Shown here: one piece after another, positions 12,801 to 24,854 of the stretch
Layout: each line of letters starts with the position of its first letter
Numbering within the stretch: the stretch's first letter is position 1
Source of the DNA: Morchella semilibera
Lineage: Eukaryota > Ascomycota > Pezizomycetes > Pezizales > Morchellaceae
Length of the DNA: 64,000 bases
Assembly (NCBI GenBank): GCA_009192285.1
Contig: CM018606.1
Location: 982,081 to 1,046,080 of the forward strand
Reading direction: 5' to 3'
Notes under the pieces: model-generated
What the model was told of the DNA's origin: nothing
Seen by the model: the letters and a program-made list of their open reading frames with translations, nothing else
The model's database searches: none
Position numbers and translations under genes: made by a program

Positions 12801-13138
12801 GGCCCGGTCGTTGAGCACCTGGTGCTGACGGAAGACATGTGATAGTGGGAAGAAAACATAATCTCCAAGGGGATTATTGATAACATTAACATCTAGTTTC
12901 GAGACAGCTTGGAGGTTCGAATGGAGGTTCGATAAGGCTAAGGTCAATGCCTGAGCGTTTGGGCGAGAGGTCAGAATGTTCTGGCTGACAACAATACAAC
13001 AAGGTTTGAGCTAAATTAATGAGGCGTTAACTAATTAAACATGTTTAGTCCAGAGTAAGGTATCACATAGGTATCACATACCTGCTGGAAAGCATCTCGT
13101 CGGAGCGTTTCTGTGTCTTCAGTACCGGGATTATCCAT
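9834..13138 (-). CDS. TTI1: TTI1-like HEAT-repeat protein (TTT complex)
   Basis: Tti1 works with Tel2 and Tti2 as the co-chaperone that matures PIKK kinases (TOR, ATM/ATR, DNA-PK type, SMG1/TRRAP). Model (minus): exon 13138-13082 (MDNPGTEDTETLRRDAFQQ), a 70-nt intron, then one long exon 13010-9834, giving 1077 aa. The family signature near the N-terminus is the run YVFFPLSHVFR, then LNDRALELGLQCLEIL and ELAKQLLVLITFIVGG. The rest is helical and HEAT-like, with a charged loop at roughly two thirds of the length. The exon-1 join was chosen because it gives AFQQLKPCC, the typical start of Tti1. The size matches fungal orthologues. Confidence 0.9.
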
Positions 13139-13639
13139 GATGACGATGTGAATAAAGAGAATGGGCAGTTGTGGATTGAAGTCTAGAGTTTAACATGGCA
13201 GGGTAACTTGAAGTCGGGTAAGGATCACGGGAAATCACTCGACCAAGTAATGACCCGTAACGAATTAAGTGTTTTTCGGTTGCTTTATTAAATTGAATTT
13301 ACTGAATGGTGCATCCAGGCATGTTATTAGCCACCTCAATATACTTCACACATACATACCAATGTCTGAGAGTGGGGTTATACGTCTGGGGGAAAGGCAT
13401 GTCACGCAGTCTGTACAAACAGATCCAGCCTACACGGTTTTCCTTCCTTCTTTTTTTTTTTTTTTTTAAGATATCCATTTCACATAAAATAACAAGCCAA
13501 ACACCTAAAGAAAATTATGCACGAAGGTGCGAAATGCTTTTGCCTATCCAATCCCACCCGCGAATTTATTTATTTTGTTTAACAAAGAGAAGAGAAAAAG
13601 ACAATAACGCTCCCCCAACACTCAAACCCACATCAACAC
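13139..13639. other. Spacer between TTI1 start and uL4 3' end
   Basis: No gene seen. It contains a T-run of about 17 at about 13450-13467 and AT-rich sequence that must hold the TTI1 promoter and the uL4 3' UTR. Confidence 0.5.
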
Positions 13640-15026
13640 CTAATCTGTGTTGATGATGGTCTTGAAAGTCTCGGATTTTCCTGGCCTCTCCTTTGAAGCC
13701 TCGACCTTGACGCTTCCAAGCTTCTCGGTAGCAAAAGCCTTTGCGTAAGGATTGAGCCTGAGAAGAACCTGCTTGTTCTTAAGAGGGTTCTTCTTGAGCA
13801 CGCCAGCCTTTCCACCCTTCTTCTGTCTGGCACCACCCCTGGCAGGTCTGACAACAGCCTGGACCTCAGCAGAGTTGATGAGACGGCCGATATCGGAGTT
13901 GGTGACAACGTTTGAAGGGAGGAGGTAGTTTTTCTTGAGAGCTGAAGGGGTGGTAGTAGTTCCGTAGATTGTATCCAAGGCCTTGAACGCGGACTCGGTC
14001 CAGATGACGAAACGACCGAGATGACCACCAGGGGCAAGTTGAAGGAGGTTAAGAGCTGTAACAGGGGCAGTCTCAACGCCGGGAATGTTGCGGAACGCCT
14101 TGACGACACCAGATGAGCTTTCGTCGGCTGGATTAACGATGAGGAGAGGACCACGGCGTTGTCTGTGGCGGCGGCCCCTAAGCTTTCCTTTCCCAGCGCG
14201 GAGCTTCTTGGACTTGCTGACTTTGACAACATCGGTGTAGGCACCGACAGACTTCAAGAGAGCAACAGCAGTGCGGGTCTTCTCCATAGAGCTGAATGCT
14301 GAGTCGGCGATGACGAGGGGGAGTTCAGGAACACCAGAAACGCGGTGACCACGGGCCTGGACAAGAGGAGCGACTGATGAGGCAGCAAGGGCAGAGGCTG
14401 TAGCGAAACGCCTCTGTCCTTGGTTGACCTTTACGTGCCACTTACGCCAGACTTTGGTAGGGGCGAACATACGACCGGAACGACACTGGTTACCGAAAGC
14501 TGCCTGACCAGCACGGTGGGTACCACCACCAGAGACACGAGGGATACGGGCAACAGCACGACCTGAGGTTCATTAGCTTCAAATGTCTAAACGAGAAATC
14601 CTACAAAATGTTAAGAATGATGATATTTTTATTCCAACCACCATACCCCATTCCGGCGCTAGTTCTGTAATGAAAGGAATGACCCACCAGTTCCCCAAGA
14701 CTCAGCAGAGGTTTGATGTCCAGCCTTCTCACTCACAGCGTATGGCTGTCTTTTGTTTTTAGCCATTCCGGTGTGGACCTGCTGAACGATATCAGGACGG
14801 ATAGGGGACTTGAAAACAGCCGGAAGAGTGGCGGTGGTCCCGCAAGCGGTACCATCAGCGCTGTGAATGGAGACGGTAGGACGAGTCGTCTAGAGTAAAG
14901 CACATAAGGCATTAGCTTTCTCAATCTTTAATTCCGTTCTTTTTCGACTCTGCGCGGAGCTCCTTCGCGGCAATTCCCCGAGAGTTTGAGAGATAGGAAC
15001 TCAAATAGGCGTGGGTAGCTCACCAT
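13640..15026 (-). CDS. RPL4: 60S ribosomal protein uL4 (L4)
   Basis: This is a structural protein of the cytoplasmic large subunit; its loop lines the exit tunnel. Model (minus): exons 15026-15024 (ATG only), 14889-14688 and 14562-13640, with introns of 134 and 125 nt, giving 375 aa. Diagnostic stretches are [20 protein letters not shown], then [40 protein letters not shown] and [16 protein letters not shown]. The highly basic loop [19 protein letters not shown] is present. The first exon is inferred: the protein frame opens with [13 protein letters not shown] straight after an AG, and an ATG|GTGAGC with good context lies at 15026. This is the second gene here whose start codon is split from the rest by an intron. 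Confidence 0.95.
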
Positions 15027-17068
15027 TTTGTCGTTTATTGTTAATCGTTTGGCGATGCTAGTGATAGACTTGACCGATAAATCTGCAGCGGCGGGAATAC
15101 CAATTGCAATAATTTCGCTACATTGCAAGGGTATAGCTACTCGGTGTGTTGATGGGACTGTTTAGGGTTTGCCCTCTCTTGGCAGGCTACAAAACGTATG
15201 CTAGCGGGTATATGACAAGATTCAACCCAATTAAGCTTGGTAAAATATTAAGTAAGCGGCATTTTAAGGCGGGCGTAGATCAGGTCTGCTTATAGTAATT
15301 TTGATCTCATATGCATAGCCGGGTGTGGGGATTTTTCTATTGCAACGCCGAAAAGTAACTACATGTATGTACTAATTCAAGACGGTTTGTTTGAGTTTCA
15401 TGTGATACCCCGAATTTACTTACATGTATCTTGGACAACACGAGTAGAATATAGGGTTCTACATGTAATTATGGTAATTGAGCATTGTTCTTTTACCTTG
15501 AGACTACTACTAATTCGATAACGTTTCCGAACACGACTGCTATTGCATACACACAAAAAAGTGCCAAGTCCCCCTATTTATATGGTATGCAATATTGGTC
15601 GTGTTCGGAAACGTCATGGAGGGACGAGTACATGTACCTACTCTAGGTACACCTTTGTTATGAGGATACATCCTACGCATAACACCCAGACTTTTGGGGT
15701 GAAGATATTACATTTATATATGACTAGACGAACATGTAAGAACACGCATCTTACTTAGATACTGTAGATGTATGAACAACTCTACATAGACTTTACTGTG
15801 AATTTGTTGGAGGGGGAAAGAATACATGTAGCTGGTGTCTCGAGTTCGCAATAGGTTCGACATGGACCTACATGTATAGTAGTACATACATGTATATGTA
15901 TGTACTCTTAATTGAGGTTACCATGCCATGGCCAATCCTCACTTAATTTAAAGACTCGCCGTCAGCTTACCGTCTATGATAGAGGTCAGGATACTTGGGG
16001 TACAAGCGAATATAAGGTCATAGGGATGATCTCGTAATTAACCAATGACTTGAAAACCGAATATATTACAGGGGTTTTGCCCCCGGTTTTAGAATACATG
16101 TACTACTGAATGCAAATACGATATGTACCCTAAAGGCCCTCAAAGCGACAAAAACCATCCAGCTACATACATGTAGCTGGCCACCATGCCCAAAAGTTGG
16201 GAAGTACATGTAATTTATATATGTCGAATTGCATCAGGCGGAGCTATATAATAAATACATCGTTGCATCACGTATCACTTTAAGGACCCCGGTACATGTA
16301 AGCACCTATGTTCTTTAATTCGATGTCCCAAAATGTACTCTCGAGCCATTCGGAACTTCTGGGCTCATAGATCACGACAGATGGCTCGTCGTTATCCGAT
16401 AATGATCTGACCCGAGTTTATAATGAACAAAGGAACTCACCCATGAGGCCTAGAGCTAGGGGTTTGATGAATAAGCATGTTTGGGGAACGGACAGTGTCG
16501 TGTCGGGACACCGCATCGGATGTTCTATCGAAGAGATGTACCGCCAGGCCTAGCCAGTCACGTACATACATGTATGTTTTGCCGGGCCAAGAGCCTCCTA
16601 AACCCACGCCACATCGGGAGTACCTCAGCTGTGTTCTGATAGAATTGTGTTTATAACTTCTGGATAAAATGGTCCAATTCATATTTTTCTTAGTTTTAGG
16701 AATGGTTGCATGTAAGTACATGTAGTCAGTTCCACCCTAGAAGCTGTTGAAGACGACGACGTTAGTGATTTGAGCGGGAATTGCAGTTTCCGGATCAACC
16801 CAAAGTGGCACCACATCCCTTTTAGGAGGCTCCTTTCCCCTTGCAGTTGCCACAACCAATCAATAGATAGTCCAGGGTCCCCAGCAGGTTAAAATCTACA
16901 CACAATTGTTGAGTAAAGGGTGGCTGCTAAAAGGCTTCCATCCTCCACTGTCTCTCTCTTTCACTCTTGTTCCTATCACCGCTATCAAGTGCTACAGGAC
17001 TTCTGTTTGAATTCTCATCATTCAATTTTGAGAATCCTACTGTTGATTCTTTCGGACAGCTTTCAGTC
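15027..17068. other. 2-kb TACATGTA-rich intergenic region
   Basis: No gene I can support. At least 13 TACATGTA octamers lie between 15361 and 16725, often nested as ACATGTATGT or GTACATGTA. A foldback element is listed at 15521-15614. Pyrimidine-rich sequence at 16940-17060 fits the ERG25 promoter and leader. Confidence 0.6.
15521..15614. repeat. Foldback element with 30-bp arms, family C
   Basis: The left arm begins ACGTTTCCGAACACGAC and ends GCATAC at 15550. The same sequence is inverted from 15585 (GTATGC) to 15614 (ends GGAAACGT). Only about four of 30 positions mismatch, and the loop is about 34 bases. I saw no second copy in the window and no clear target duplication. Confidence 0.65.
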
Positions 17069-18177
17069 ATGTTTGTTTATCTCTCCACGATTTCTCTTAT
17101 CAATAATTCTCTCTCGCTAACTAACACCCCCTTTTGCTCCTAGGTCGAACTTCACGACGATAATGCCTGATGGAGGCAATTACTGGCAAACTTATGAGAA
17201 AATTGGAGAGTACAATGTACATTTGAACACATTCGAACGTCTATGGGCTGCATGTGAGTATCTCCGGTTGATAATGCTCTTGTCAATCATTTGCTGAATC
17301 TTTCGGGTAGGGTATCAGTTTATGGGCAACGATGTTCTCGCTACCGGTATCATGTCTTTTGTTCTTCACGAAGTGATCTACTTCGGACGTTCGCTTCCAT
17401 GGATCATCATCGACGCAATTCCCTACTTCCGTAAATACAAAATCCAACAGGTTGGGTCCAATAGCTATTCTTTTCTTCTTTTTTAATCAAGGGTTTAACT
17501 TAATGAGTTTTTTTTAGACAAAAATTCCAACTGCGGAAGAGCAATGGCGGTGCGCAAAGCTAGTTCTTCTCTCCCATTTTACCGTTGAGCTCCCTCAGAT
17601 CTGGCTTTTCCACCCCATGTGTAAATACTTCGGTATGGATACCGGGGTTCCTTTCCCTTCGTGGACTAAGATGGCCTTTCATATCGCTATCTTCTTCGTT
17701 ATGGAAGACACATGGCATTACTGGTCCCACCGTGCGTTCCATTGGGGACCACTCTACAAACACATTCACAAGATCCATCACACATATGCTGCCCCATTTG
17801 GTCTCGCCGCCGAATACGCATCGCCTATTGAGGTCTTGTTCCTCGGCATTGGAACAGTCGGTTCCCCCATTCTTTGGTGTATGATCTTCAAGGATCTACA
17901 CATCCTCACTGTTTACCTTTGGATCACCTTGCGTTTGTTCCAGGCTATCGACGCTCACTCGGGATATGAGTTCCCATGGAGTTTGCACCATTTCCTTCCT
18001 TTCTGGGCTGGTGCCGAACATCACGATGTGCACCACGAGCGCTTCATTGGCAACTATTCTAGTTCTTTCAGGTGGTGGGATTATGTCCTTGATACCGAGG
18101 CTGGACCCGAAGCTGCTAAGCTACGCAGGGAGCGCAAGTTGGCCAAGGAGGCAGCCAAGGCAAGGAAAGCACAGTAA
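17069..18177 (+). CDS. ERG25: C-4 methylsterol oxidase
   Basis: Erg25 is the ER-membrane, non-haem di-iron enzyme that oxidises the C-4 methyl groups of sterols in ergosterol synthesis. Exons: 17069-17070 (AT), 17144-17253, 17311-17450 and 17518-18177, giving 303 aa. The three histidine boxes are intact: HRAFH, HKIHH and HDVHH, within [20 protein letters not shown] and [18 protein letters not shown]. Hydrophobic segments flank the boxes, and the tail is basic and Ala/Lys-rich. The upstream splice joins AT to GTCGAAC to give [12 protein letters not shown]; its intron (17071-17143) has a good CTAAC site. A shorter protein starting at the in-frame ATG 17163 is possible. Everything from 17163 on is certain. 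Confidence 0.93.
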
Positions 18178-18899
18178 ACCTGTGGTGGATGAGCTATTGG
18201 TAGAACTTTTCTTGGCTCCCATTGTGGGCGGGGTATAGTAATGTAAATGGCATGGAATTGTTGGGAACTGTGCAGGTTGGTTCAGGTCACACAAAGGTGA
18301 ACTTCATGCGTAATAGTGGTAAACTGTAGTGGATATAATATTTGTTATTAACTGTTTTTTCCCTTTCGTTGTACTTTCTTAGATCTCTATGGGTAAATGG
18401 TGTTCTGATTTAATGAGTTCTTCTTTACTCTCATTTTGAATCGCATCGCTAGTTTACATTAGCCTGCTTAGTCAATGGGATATGGCATGTTTAATACCTA
18501 AGTTTCGGGTACATACATTTATTTTCAGGCCTTTTGAAGCGGTGCTAGATATCGTGGTTATGTATACTCTTAATTCATGCCCAACTAAGGGAGGTGTGAA
18601 GAGAATAAATGCAAATACGAATACATGGTTGGAATTCGAGCATTGATGTCTCGAGTCAACTCGGGCCGAAAGATAAGAGCCCAAGACCCCGACACGGCAA
18701 GCCGCGTTGTTGCCCAACTAAAATAGAAATAGCGTAAGCTGAGGGTTAGGGTGAATGTAGGTACATACCAATGTCTGAGCCGCAACCAAACTTGCTTCTC
18801 TCCGGTACGAAGTCAGTCCCTAAGCTTCAGCTTTTCCACAAAATTGCTCCTTATTCTCCTTTTCTACCAATTCCTAGATACAAGCTCTAGTACGACTCT
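18178..18899. other. Spacer between ERG25 and the YPP1-like gene
   Basis: It holds the ERG25 3' UTR and, probably, the promoter of the next gene. The ATG at about 18772 opens a short frame, but this does not join in phase to the downstream gene. No other gene seen. Confidence 0.5.
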
Positions 18900-21800
18900 A
18901 TGAGTACAGTACTGTTGCCCCATTATTCAAGCTCCTATCTTGTTTTTGGCTTTTACTTACAGAGCTCCTGAATCGTAGGTAAAAGCAAACAACTACCTTG
19001 GGGTCCTCGACGCAGCCCGCTGCAACGGCGAGTGGGATGGCATTCCAGAGCATGCCCGAAAGGTCCAAAAACACGCTCCTGGCAGGAAATGTATTTCCCG
19101 ATTCCTCCCCCTCTTACTCTCCTGAAGCTCTTCCTAGTAAGTGCGTTCTAATGTGAGGACTATTTAGGCCTCGCTTTGACCGCCTCGACCGAAGCAAAAC
19201 TTTATCGCCTTCCTCATCTTGGAGCAGGTTCTACGCCCGATGATATTGCCAACTACCATGCGACTCTCACAGCTCTACAGGGCCCTCTCCAAGCAGAACT
19301 CGACTCCCACTCAAACGTTGCAAGCCTGCCGAGTCCCTCCGGGGGTGCTCACAGCATGGTAACAACCCCCGATGACACCCTCCAAGCTCGAACAATCCTT
19401 TCATGGCTATATTCTCGGAAAGGGGACTGGGAAACTGCGCTGAGGGTCATACCTGGCGAGGAAGAAGTTGGTGAAAGTTGGGTTGGTGGGGAAAAGGGGG
19501 ATTATATTGGTGTCATTAGGATAAAGGCGCTCGTATTGAAAGGTTTGTCAGGATGTGCTGTCTAGTCTTCTACTAGGGCAGAATCCCTTCCACTACACTA
19601 GATATTCATTATGTATTAGGGATTGCACTGGCCCATAGGAATCCAGATGATCTTTCGCTACCGCTCCAAAACTACCGCGCGGCGACAAAACTTCCGGCAA
19701 CATATACGCCGGCACAGCAAACATCAACTTCTTTTCTACTATGGACAGAGAAGTCACTTTCTCATCATGCCCTCACAGCTTATAGCTGCTGGCTTGATAA
19801 TCACATTCTCCCAGGTACCACCATTTTCTCTAGGCACTTTTGACGGTTTCTGAACAAACTTTAGGAGAATCGAGTGAAGGCCAAGAAACACCAGAGATGC
19901 AGGAATATATATCTCAAGAAGTCGGAATGGCGGATGGTAGAACAACAATCGATGAAGCTTCTGTTGCAAGGGCATTCAGGAGTTTCCACCAATTTGTTGC
20001 TGGCCTTTCATCCGCTGCACAGGTACAAGCTGGCACTGTTGGTGCCGTTTCGGTGCCTGTAGAGAGTGGCTTGAACACCGAAAAAGAATTAGAGCGAAGG
20101 GAGGTCTACAGGAACTACTTCAAATTCATTTCACTCCTTCTCTTACCCGAAAGTCACCCAGATCGACCGATTCCTCGGAAGCTCCCATCATTCAAACCTG
20201 AAGCGGGTAGAACCGTTTCTGTTGTGCCTACCAGCAGCCCGCCAACAGGTATGATGCACAAAGCAGGGACTGCCGAGGCATTAAAAGCAGAGCTCAAGGT
20301 TGTGCAGCATGTTTATGAAGAATACTTGTTACGCGGTCTTAACTTTCCCAAGGCCCACGAGTATCATGGGGCTCTTGGCGAATGGGTTGATCTTGTCGTA
20401 CAGGACTGGAAGGTTGCTGGTGGCTCTGGAGAGGAGGCGCCGATAGTAGTGGAGATTCTATATAGGGCTGCCACTAAAACATTCCATTCACCGAGAATAT
20501 TACGGCATCTATTTACTACACTCACGGCAGTAGGGAACTTCCCAGATGCTGTGAGATCTTTGGACACTTACATTGACTTGGTGCAGAGAGCCAAAGACAG
20601 GATTGCGAAAGGACACGCTGAGAAGGATTTTGATGACGATAAAACAATTCTTGAAACAGCAGTTGAAGGTATTCGTGTCCTCTGCGGGCTTGTAGGTGAT
20701 GCTAGGAAGGGAATGGCCTTAGCGGAGAGAATTGAAAGGTGGATCGACGAATGGCGAGTAAGAGACGATGATGTGCTAGCGTCCGTTTATAGAGGCATTG
20801 GGACTGCAAATGCGACCTGGGCGAGAAATACTATCGATGGAGATACTCGGCCAGACATCCAGAGAGCGGCGGTCAGAGCGTTCGAGAAGGCATTGACCTA
20901 TGACCAGTTTGATATTGACGCATGGTACGGGCTCGCTCTCGTTCAGATAGAGGTAGGAGAGATTGATCTAGCGATGGAAAGCACCAAAAAAGGCTTGGTC
21001 ATCGTGAAATATCTGACGGAGGAGGAGTTTGATGATGGCTGGGATGGAAGGCGAGATTATAAACGCCGCACAGTGCCCCTATTACACCTATTGTCACTCT
21101 TGATGACTGCGGCAGAGAATTATGAGGAGGCCAGGCAGGCGTGTGCAAATGTTTTTGAAATATTAGGGGAGGATATGACAGTATTTAGAGGAATGGGTAT
21201 CGGTGAAAAGGAGAGTGTCCTTGAAGTGAGGATGACACAAATTGCAATAGAGGAAGCGCTAGAGGGCGCTGGGGTCGCTGTGAAGATGGCCGACCATCTG
21301 CTTGATATATATGGACGCTTGTTTGAGGCGGCACAGCTGGATCATAGCTCCCGGTCCTTGCTTGACAATGGTCAGTTGGATAACCCCCCGCCCACCCGAC
21401 CGAATACCGCAAACAGGAAGTCCCGGCTCCTAGGAGGCAGACGCAAAAGCATATTTTCTACCACTGTATCAAGCTTACCACCGGAGGATATCATAGGAGA
21501 CTCTGGAAGCATCCGCCCCATATCAGGTCATCAATCTTCGCGACAATCCACCGGCCTCGGTCCCGGTTCAGATGCTCCCCAGATACAAGTTACGGACGCC
21601 CACGGAGGTGCATATCAAGGTGATAATTTACCAAAGAAAAGTGGACGTCCAAGCAGTGTTTCTAGCGGGACAATTAGACGGATGAAGTCATTCCAAAGCA
21701 TGAGATCCGGCAAGGGGGAGCATGGGCGAATGCCTATTCCAGACGTTCCCACACCGCCGTTACCCAGTGGTACAAATACTTCCTCGACAAGTGTTGAGAG

Positions 21801-22880
21801 AAGTCCGGCTGGTAGTGTTAAAGAGCACCACCATAATACCCACCTCTTTCAAATGCTTAAATTGAAGCTTCATAAACATCAATTACAGGATACGGGTACC
21901 GCCGGATCCTCCACTGAACCGTTGTCTCATATTGGATCCACAACATCATTCATGACTAATGATAGTTCGATCACTCCAATGGATAGTGCTGTAGAGGGTC
22001 ACATTGGAAGAGAAGCTCCGCGAGCAGAAGACATCCCCAACAATCTTTCACAAAGCAAGTTACCGTATCCAATACGCGCCTTGGGGAGTGGAATAACAGA
22101 TGAAATTGGAAAGGATGCCAAGCCAAGAAGCATTAGGCGGCCGAAGCAACTTCCAGAGCCAAGACTCCATGAAGAAGATGAAAAAAGAAGGGCTTTGGCG
22201 GCCCTAAGGAAAGTCTGGATTTTCATTGGGGGCTTAGCTAGGAGATCAAAAGATTTCGGCGGTGCCACTTACGCCCTTGACGAGGCTAGCGCTTTGATTG
22301 GGCCAAAGGGGGAGGGGGAGGCAGACGTGTTGACAGAGGTAGGGTTCTTAACCGCTTTCACGAAATATCTATCCCTAGTAACTAATGCGCGATATAGAGG
22401 GGATTTTTGGCAATAGAAGAAGGGAAGAGGGATATGGCCATTGAGTATCTCAACGCTGCCATAGCGCTTGAGGTCAACCACTCACTTGCTATTGTGGGCC
22501 TTTGTCAATTACTGCTAGGAATCCCTACCACACCAACCCTAGCTCCTATAGTCGCCTCCGTGGACAACCTAGTTGATGCAGCGACCCGGCCTTCTACTTC
22601 TTCTTCAGTAGCAGCAGCAAATTCACCAAATAACAGTGTGTCGGATGACGAATTAAGTCTTTCTTCTCTTGCCGCGAACAACCGTGCACTGGGCCTACTA
22701 GAGCATCTTACAGCGTCGAGTCATGGCTGGGATATACCAGAAGCCTGGTTTGCGCTCGCTCGTGCCTATGAACTTCTTGGTGAGATGGGGAGAGCGAAGC
22801 GTTCTCTCTGGAGGTGTGTTGAACTGGAGGATGCAAGAGCAGTGAGGGCATGGTGTAACATCAAGCCAAGGGTCCTTTAG
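18900..22880 (+). CDS. YPP1: Ypp1/TTC7-like TPR protein
   Basis: In yeast Ypp1, and in animals TTC7, links Efr3 to the PI4-kinase Stt4 at the plasma membrane; filamentous fungi often label it a filamentation or cargo-transport protein. Model: exons 18900-18908, 18979-19090, 19168-19542, 19620-19814, 19865-22338 and 22398-22880, giving 1215 aa. Seen: LDAARCNGEWDGIPEHARKV at the N-terminus, then WLYSRKGDWETALRVIPGEE, TPR-like segments such as DIDAWYGLALVQIEVGEIDL, a Ser-rich linker near residues 740-950, and a C-terminal TPR block with VLTERGFLAIEEGKRDMAIE, ending LEDARAVRAW. The join at 22338/22398 removes an apparent frame break. The first exon (MST) is the least certain part. Confidence 0.85.
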
Positions 22881-23405
22881 ACTTGCGTTGATTGACAATG
22901 GTTTAATTTGTGAGAGGCGCAAAAACCGTAATGAAATACTATACCTGTGGACTTGGGTTTGTTCAAGCTTGCAGGCAGTGGGTTTGGGGTCATGTTAATT
23001 TGATTCTTCATTTTTATCTAAAGCATTTTTTTATTGACGCGAGGCATAAACCCAATACCAATCTTGTAATTTTTTGTTTTCTCTGGGGAAATTAGATGAT
23101 TGATTATTACTTTTTATGGAAAACAATTGATCAAAAACTCATGCGCATAATCACTTAGCTAAGTTAAGCGGCATTTTGGTACTGGACTCTGCCTGTGGGT
23201 ACGAGTAGGCTGTAGTAGTACGAGTTGGAAAGTACAAGTTGGAAAGTACAAGTTTGTGATCAATAATTGTGTGCCTGTAAATCTTGGCATGACTTTAAGT
23301 AGGGTAACCCTCTATACTATCACCCGGCCCCACTGAGACACTCAAGAGAAAATTCCCTATGGAAAAGTTTCCAATTTGCAGAAGCAACTATAATATATAT
23401 TAACA
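22881..23405. other. Spacer between YPP1-like gene and EBP2
   Basis: AT-rich sequence with no coding frame. It has a small direct repeat of the form GAGTTGGAAAGTAC / AAGTTGGAAAGTAC at 23222-23250. The EBP2 promoter must lie here. Confidence 0.5.
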
Positions 23406-24687
23406 ATGGCGAAACCAAAAAGCAAATTGGTACACCCCCTCCATTCTCGTCGGTCTAACTTATCAATTATCACCCGGGGCTTTTCTTTAATTATTGACTT
23501 GATGTTTAATAGAAAAATGCGCTCAACAGACAACTCGGAAAAGACCCAATCCGCGACAAACTAAAGAAAATATCGAGGAGACAACCAAAAAAGAGACAAT
23601 CTACCGGCGATACTAAAAAGGAAGAAGAAGATTGGGAGGATGATGATGAAGAGGAGGAGGGCGATGAGGAGGTACCAGAACTAGTCGATATTAGTAAAGA
23701 TAGTAGCAAGACAGACTCTGAACCCACCGCCGCTAGAGGGACTAATAATGGGGAGGAGGAGGAGGACGAGGACGAGGACGACGAGGACGAGGAGGAGGAG
23801 GACGAGGAGGACGATATTGCACTCTCCGACATCGACGATGATGACCTCGAAGTCCCCGATCTTCTTCCCCACCAAAAGCTCACAGTTAACAATCACTCAG
23901 CACTTACCCAGGTACTCGAGCGCATTACTCTCCCGCTATCATCTCTCCCATTTGTCGAGCATCAGTCTATTACCACCGACGCCCCTGTCGAGATCAAGGA
24001 TGTAGATGATGACCTTAACCGCGAGCTTGCATTCTACAAGCAAGCGCTCGACGCAGTTAACGTTGCGCGAAAGAAGCTTGCCAAGGAGGGCGTGCCGTTC
24101 TCCCGTCCGACAGACTACTTTGCAGAGATGCTTAAGGATGATGAACATATGGGCCTAATCAAACAGAAGCTGCTGGATGAGGCTGCAAACAAAAAGGCAG
24201 CTGCCGAGGCAAGGAGACAAAGAGACTTGAAGAAGTTCGGAAAGCAGGTGCAATTTGCGAAGCTAGAGGAAAGAAATAAAGCCAAGAAGGATACTTTGGA
24301 AAAGATCCAGGTCTTAAAGAGAAGTAAGCCCCCCCCCCTCATCTTATCTATATCCTTTTATTGACTTTTAGTTATTATTTAGAACGCCAAGGAGCGGACA
24401 CAGACTTTGAAAACGAGGCAGATATGTTCGATGTTGCTCTTGAAGATGCCGTGACCTCTTCCGGACGAAAAGATAAGAGGGATCGAGATCCATCTAGAGC
24501 TTCAAGGGCAAAAAGGCAAAAGAAAGACCAGAAATACGGGCATGGAGGGAAGAAGAGGTTTTCAAAGAGCGGTAACGCTGAGTCAACCGCGGACCTGAGT
24601 GGTTTCTCGGCCAAGAGGAATAAGGCAAGCTTTGCGGCTGGGAAGAAGAAGCGGCCAGGGAAGAGCAAGAGGGCTAATGCGAGGTAA
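23406..24687 (+). CDS. EBP2: rRNA-processing protein Ebp2
   Basis: Ebp2 is a nucleolar factor needed for 27S pre-rRNA processing and 60S assembly. Model: exons 23406-23429 (MAKPKSKL), 23513-24323 and 24383-24687, giving 379 aa. A Lys-rich N-terminus is followed by a long Asp/Glu run (about residues 50-130). The conserved Ebp2 core reads DDLNRELAFYKQALDAVNVA, then GVPFSRPTDYFAEMLKDDEH, KKFGKQVQFAKLEERNKAK and FDVALEDA. The C-terminus is a basic nucleolar tail ending RPGKSKRANAR. Intron 1 (83 nt) joins KSKL to KNALNRQLGKDP, and intron 2 (59 nt) joins VLKR to KRQGAD. The acidic repeat GAGGAGGAC may be variable in length. Confidence 0.95.
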
Positions 24688-24854
24688 TTTCTGTGCGGCA
24701 ATAGATGCCTTCCCTTTCCTTATATAATTACGGGTTTTCTGGAATTGTGGCTTGTATCATACAAATAAAAAGTTGACATAAAGTACCCAACAACTGGCCG
24801 CAATTAATTTACAAAGTAGTCCGTGTAGGATATGAGATCTAAATTAGTCATTTC

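Noticed and set aside
18772-18830. ATG at 18772 as start of the YPP1-like gene
   Set aside because: Its frame does not join in phase to the conserved VKANNYLGVLDAARC exon; ATG 18900 with a 70-nt intron does.
22339-22410. Apparent frameshift in the YPP1-like gene at a T-run (22402-22406)
   Set aside because: An intron at 22339-22397 with GTAGGG, CTAAT and TAG joins VLTE to RGFLAIEEG in phase, so no frameshift is needed.
23506-23896. Poly-Ser and poly-Leu/Val frames on the minus strand
   Set aside because: Antisense of the Asp/Glu run of EBP2.
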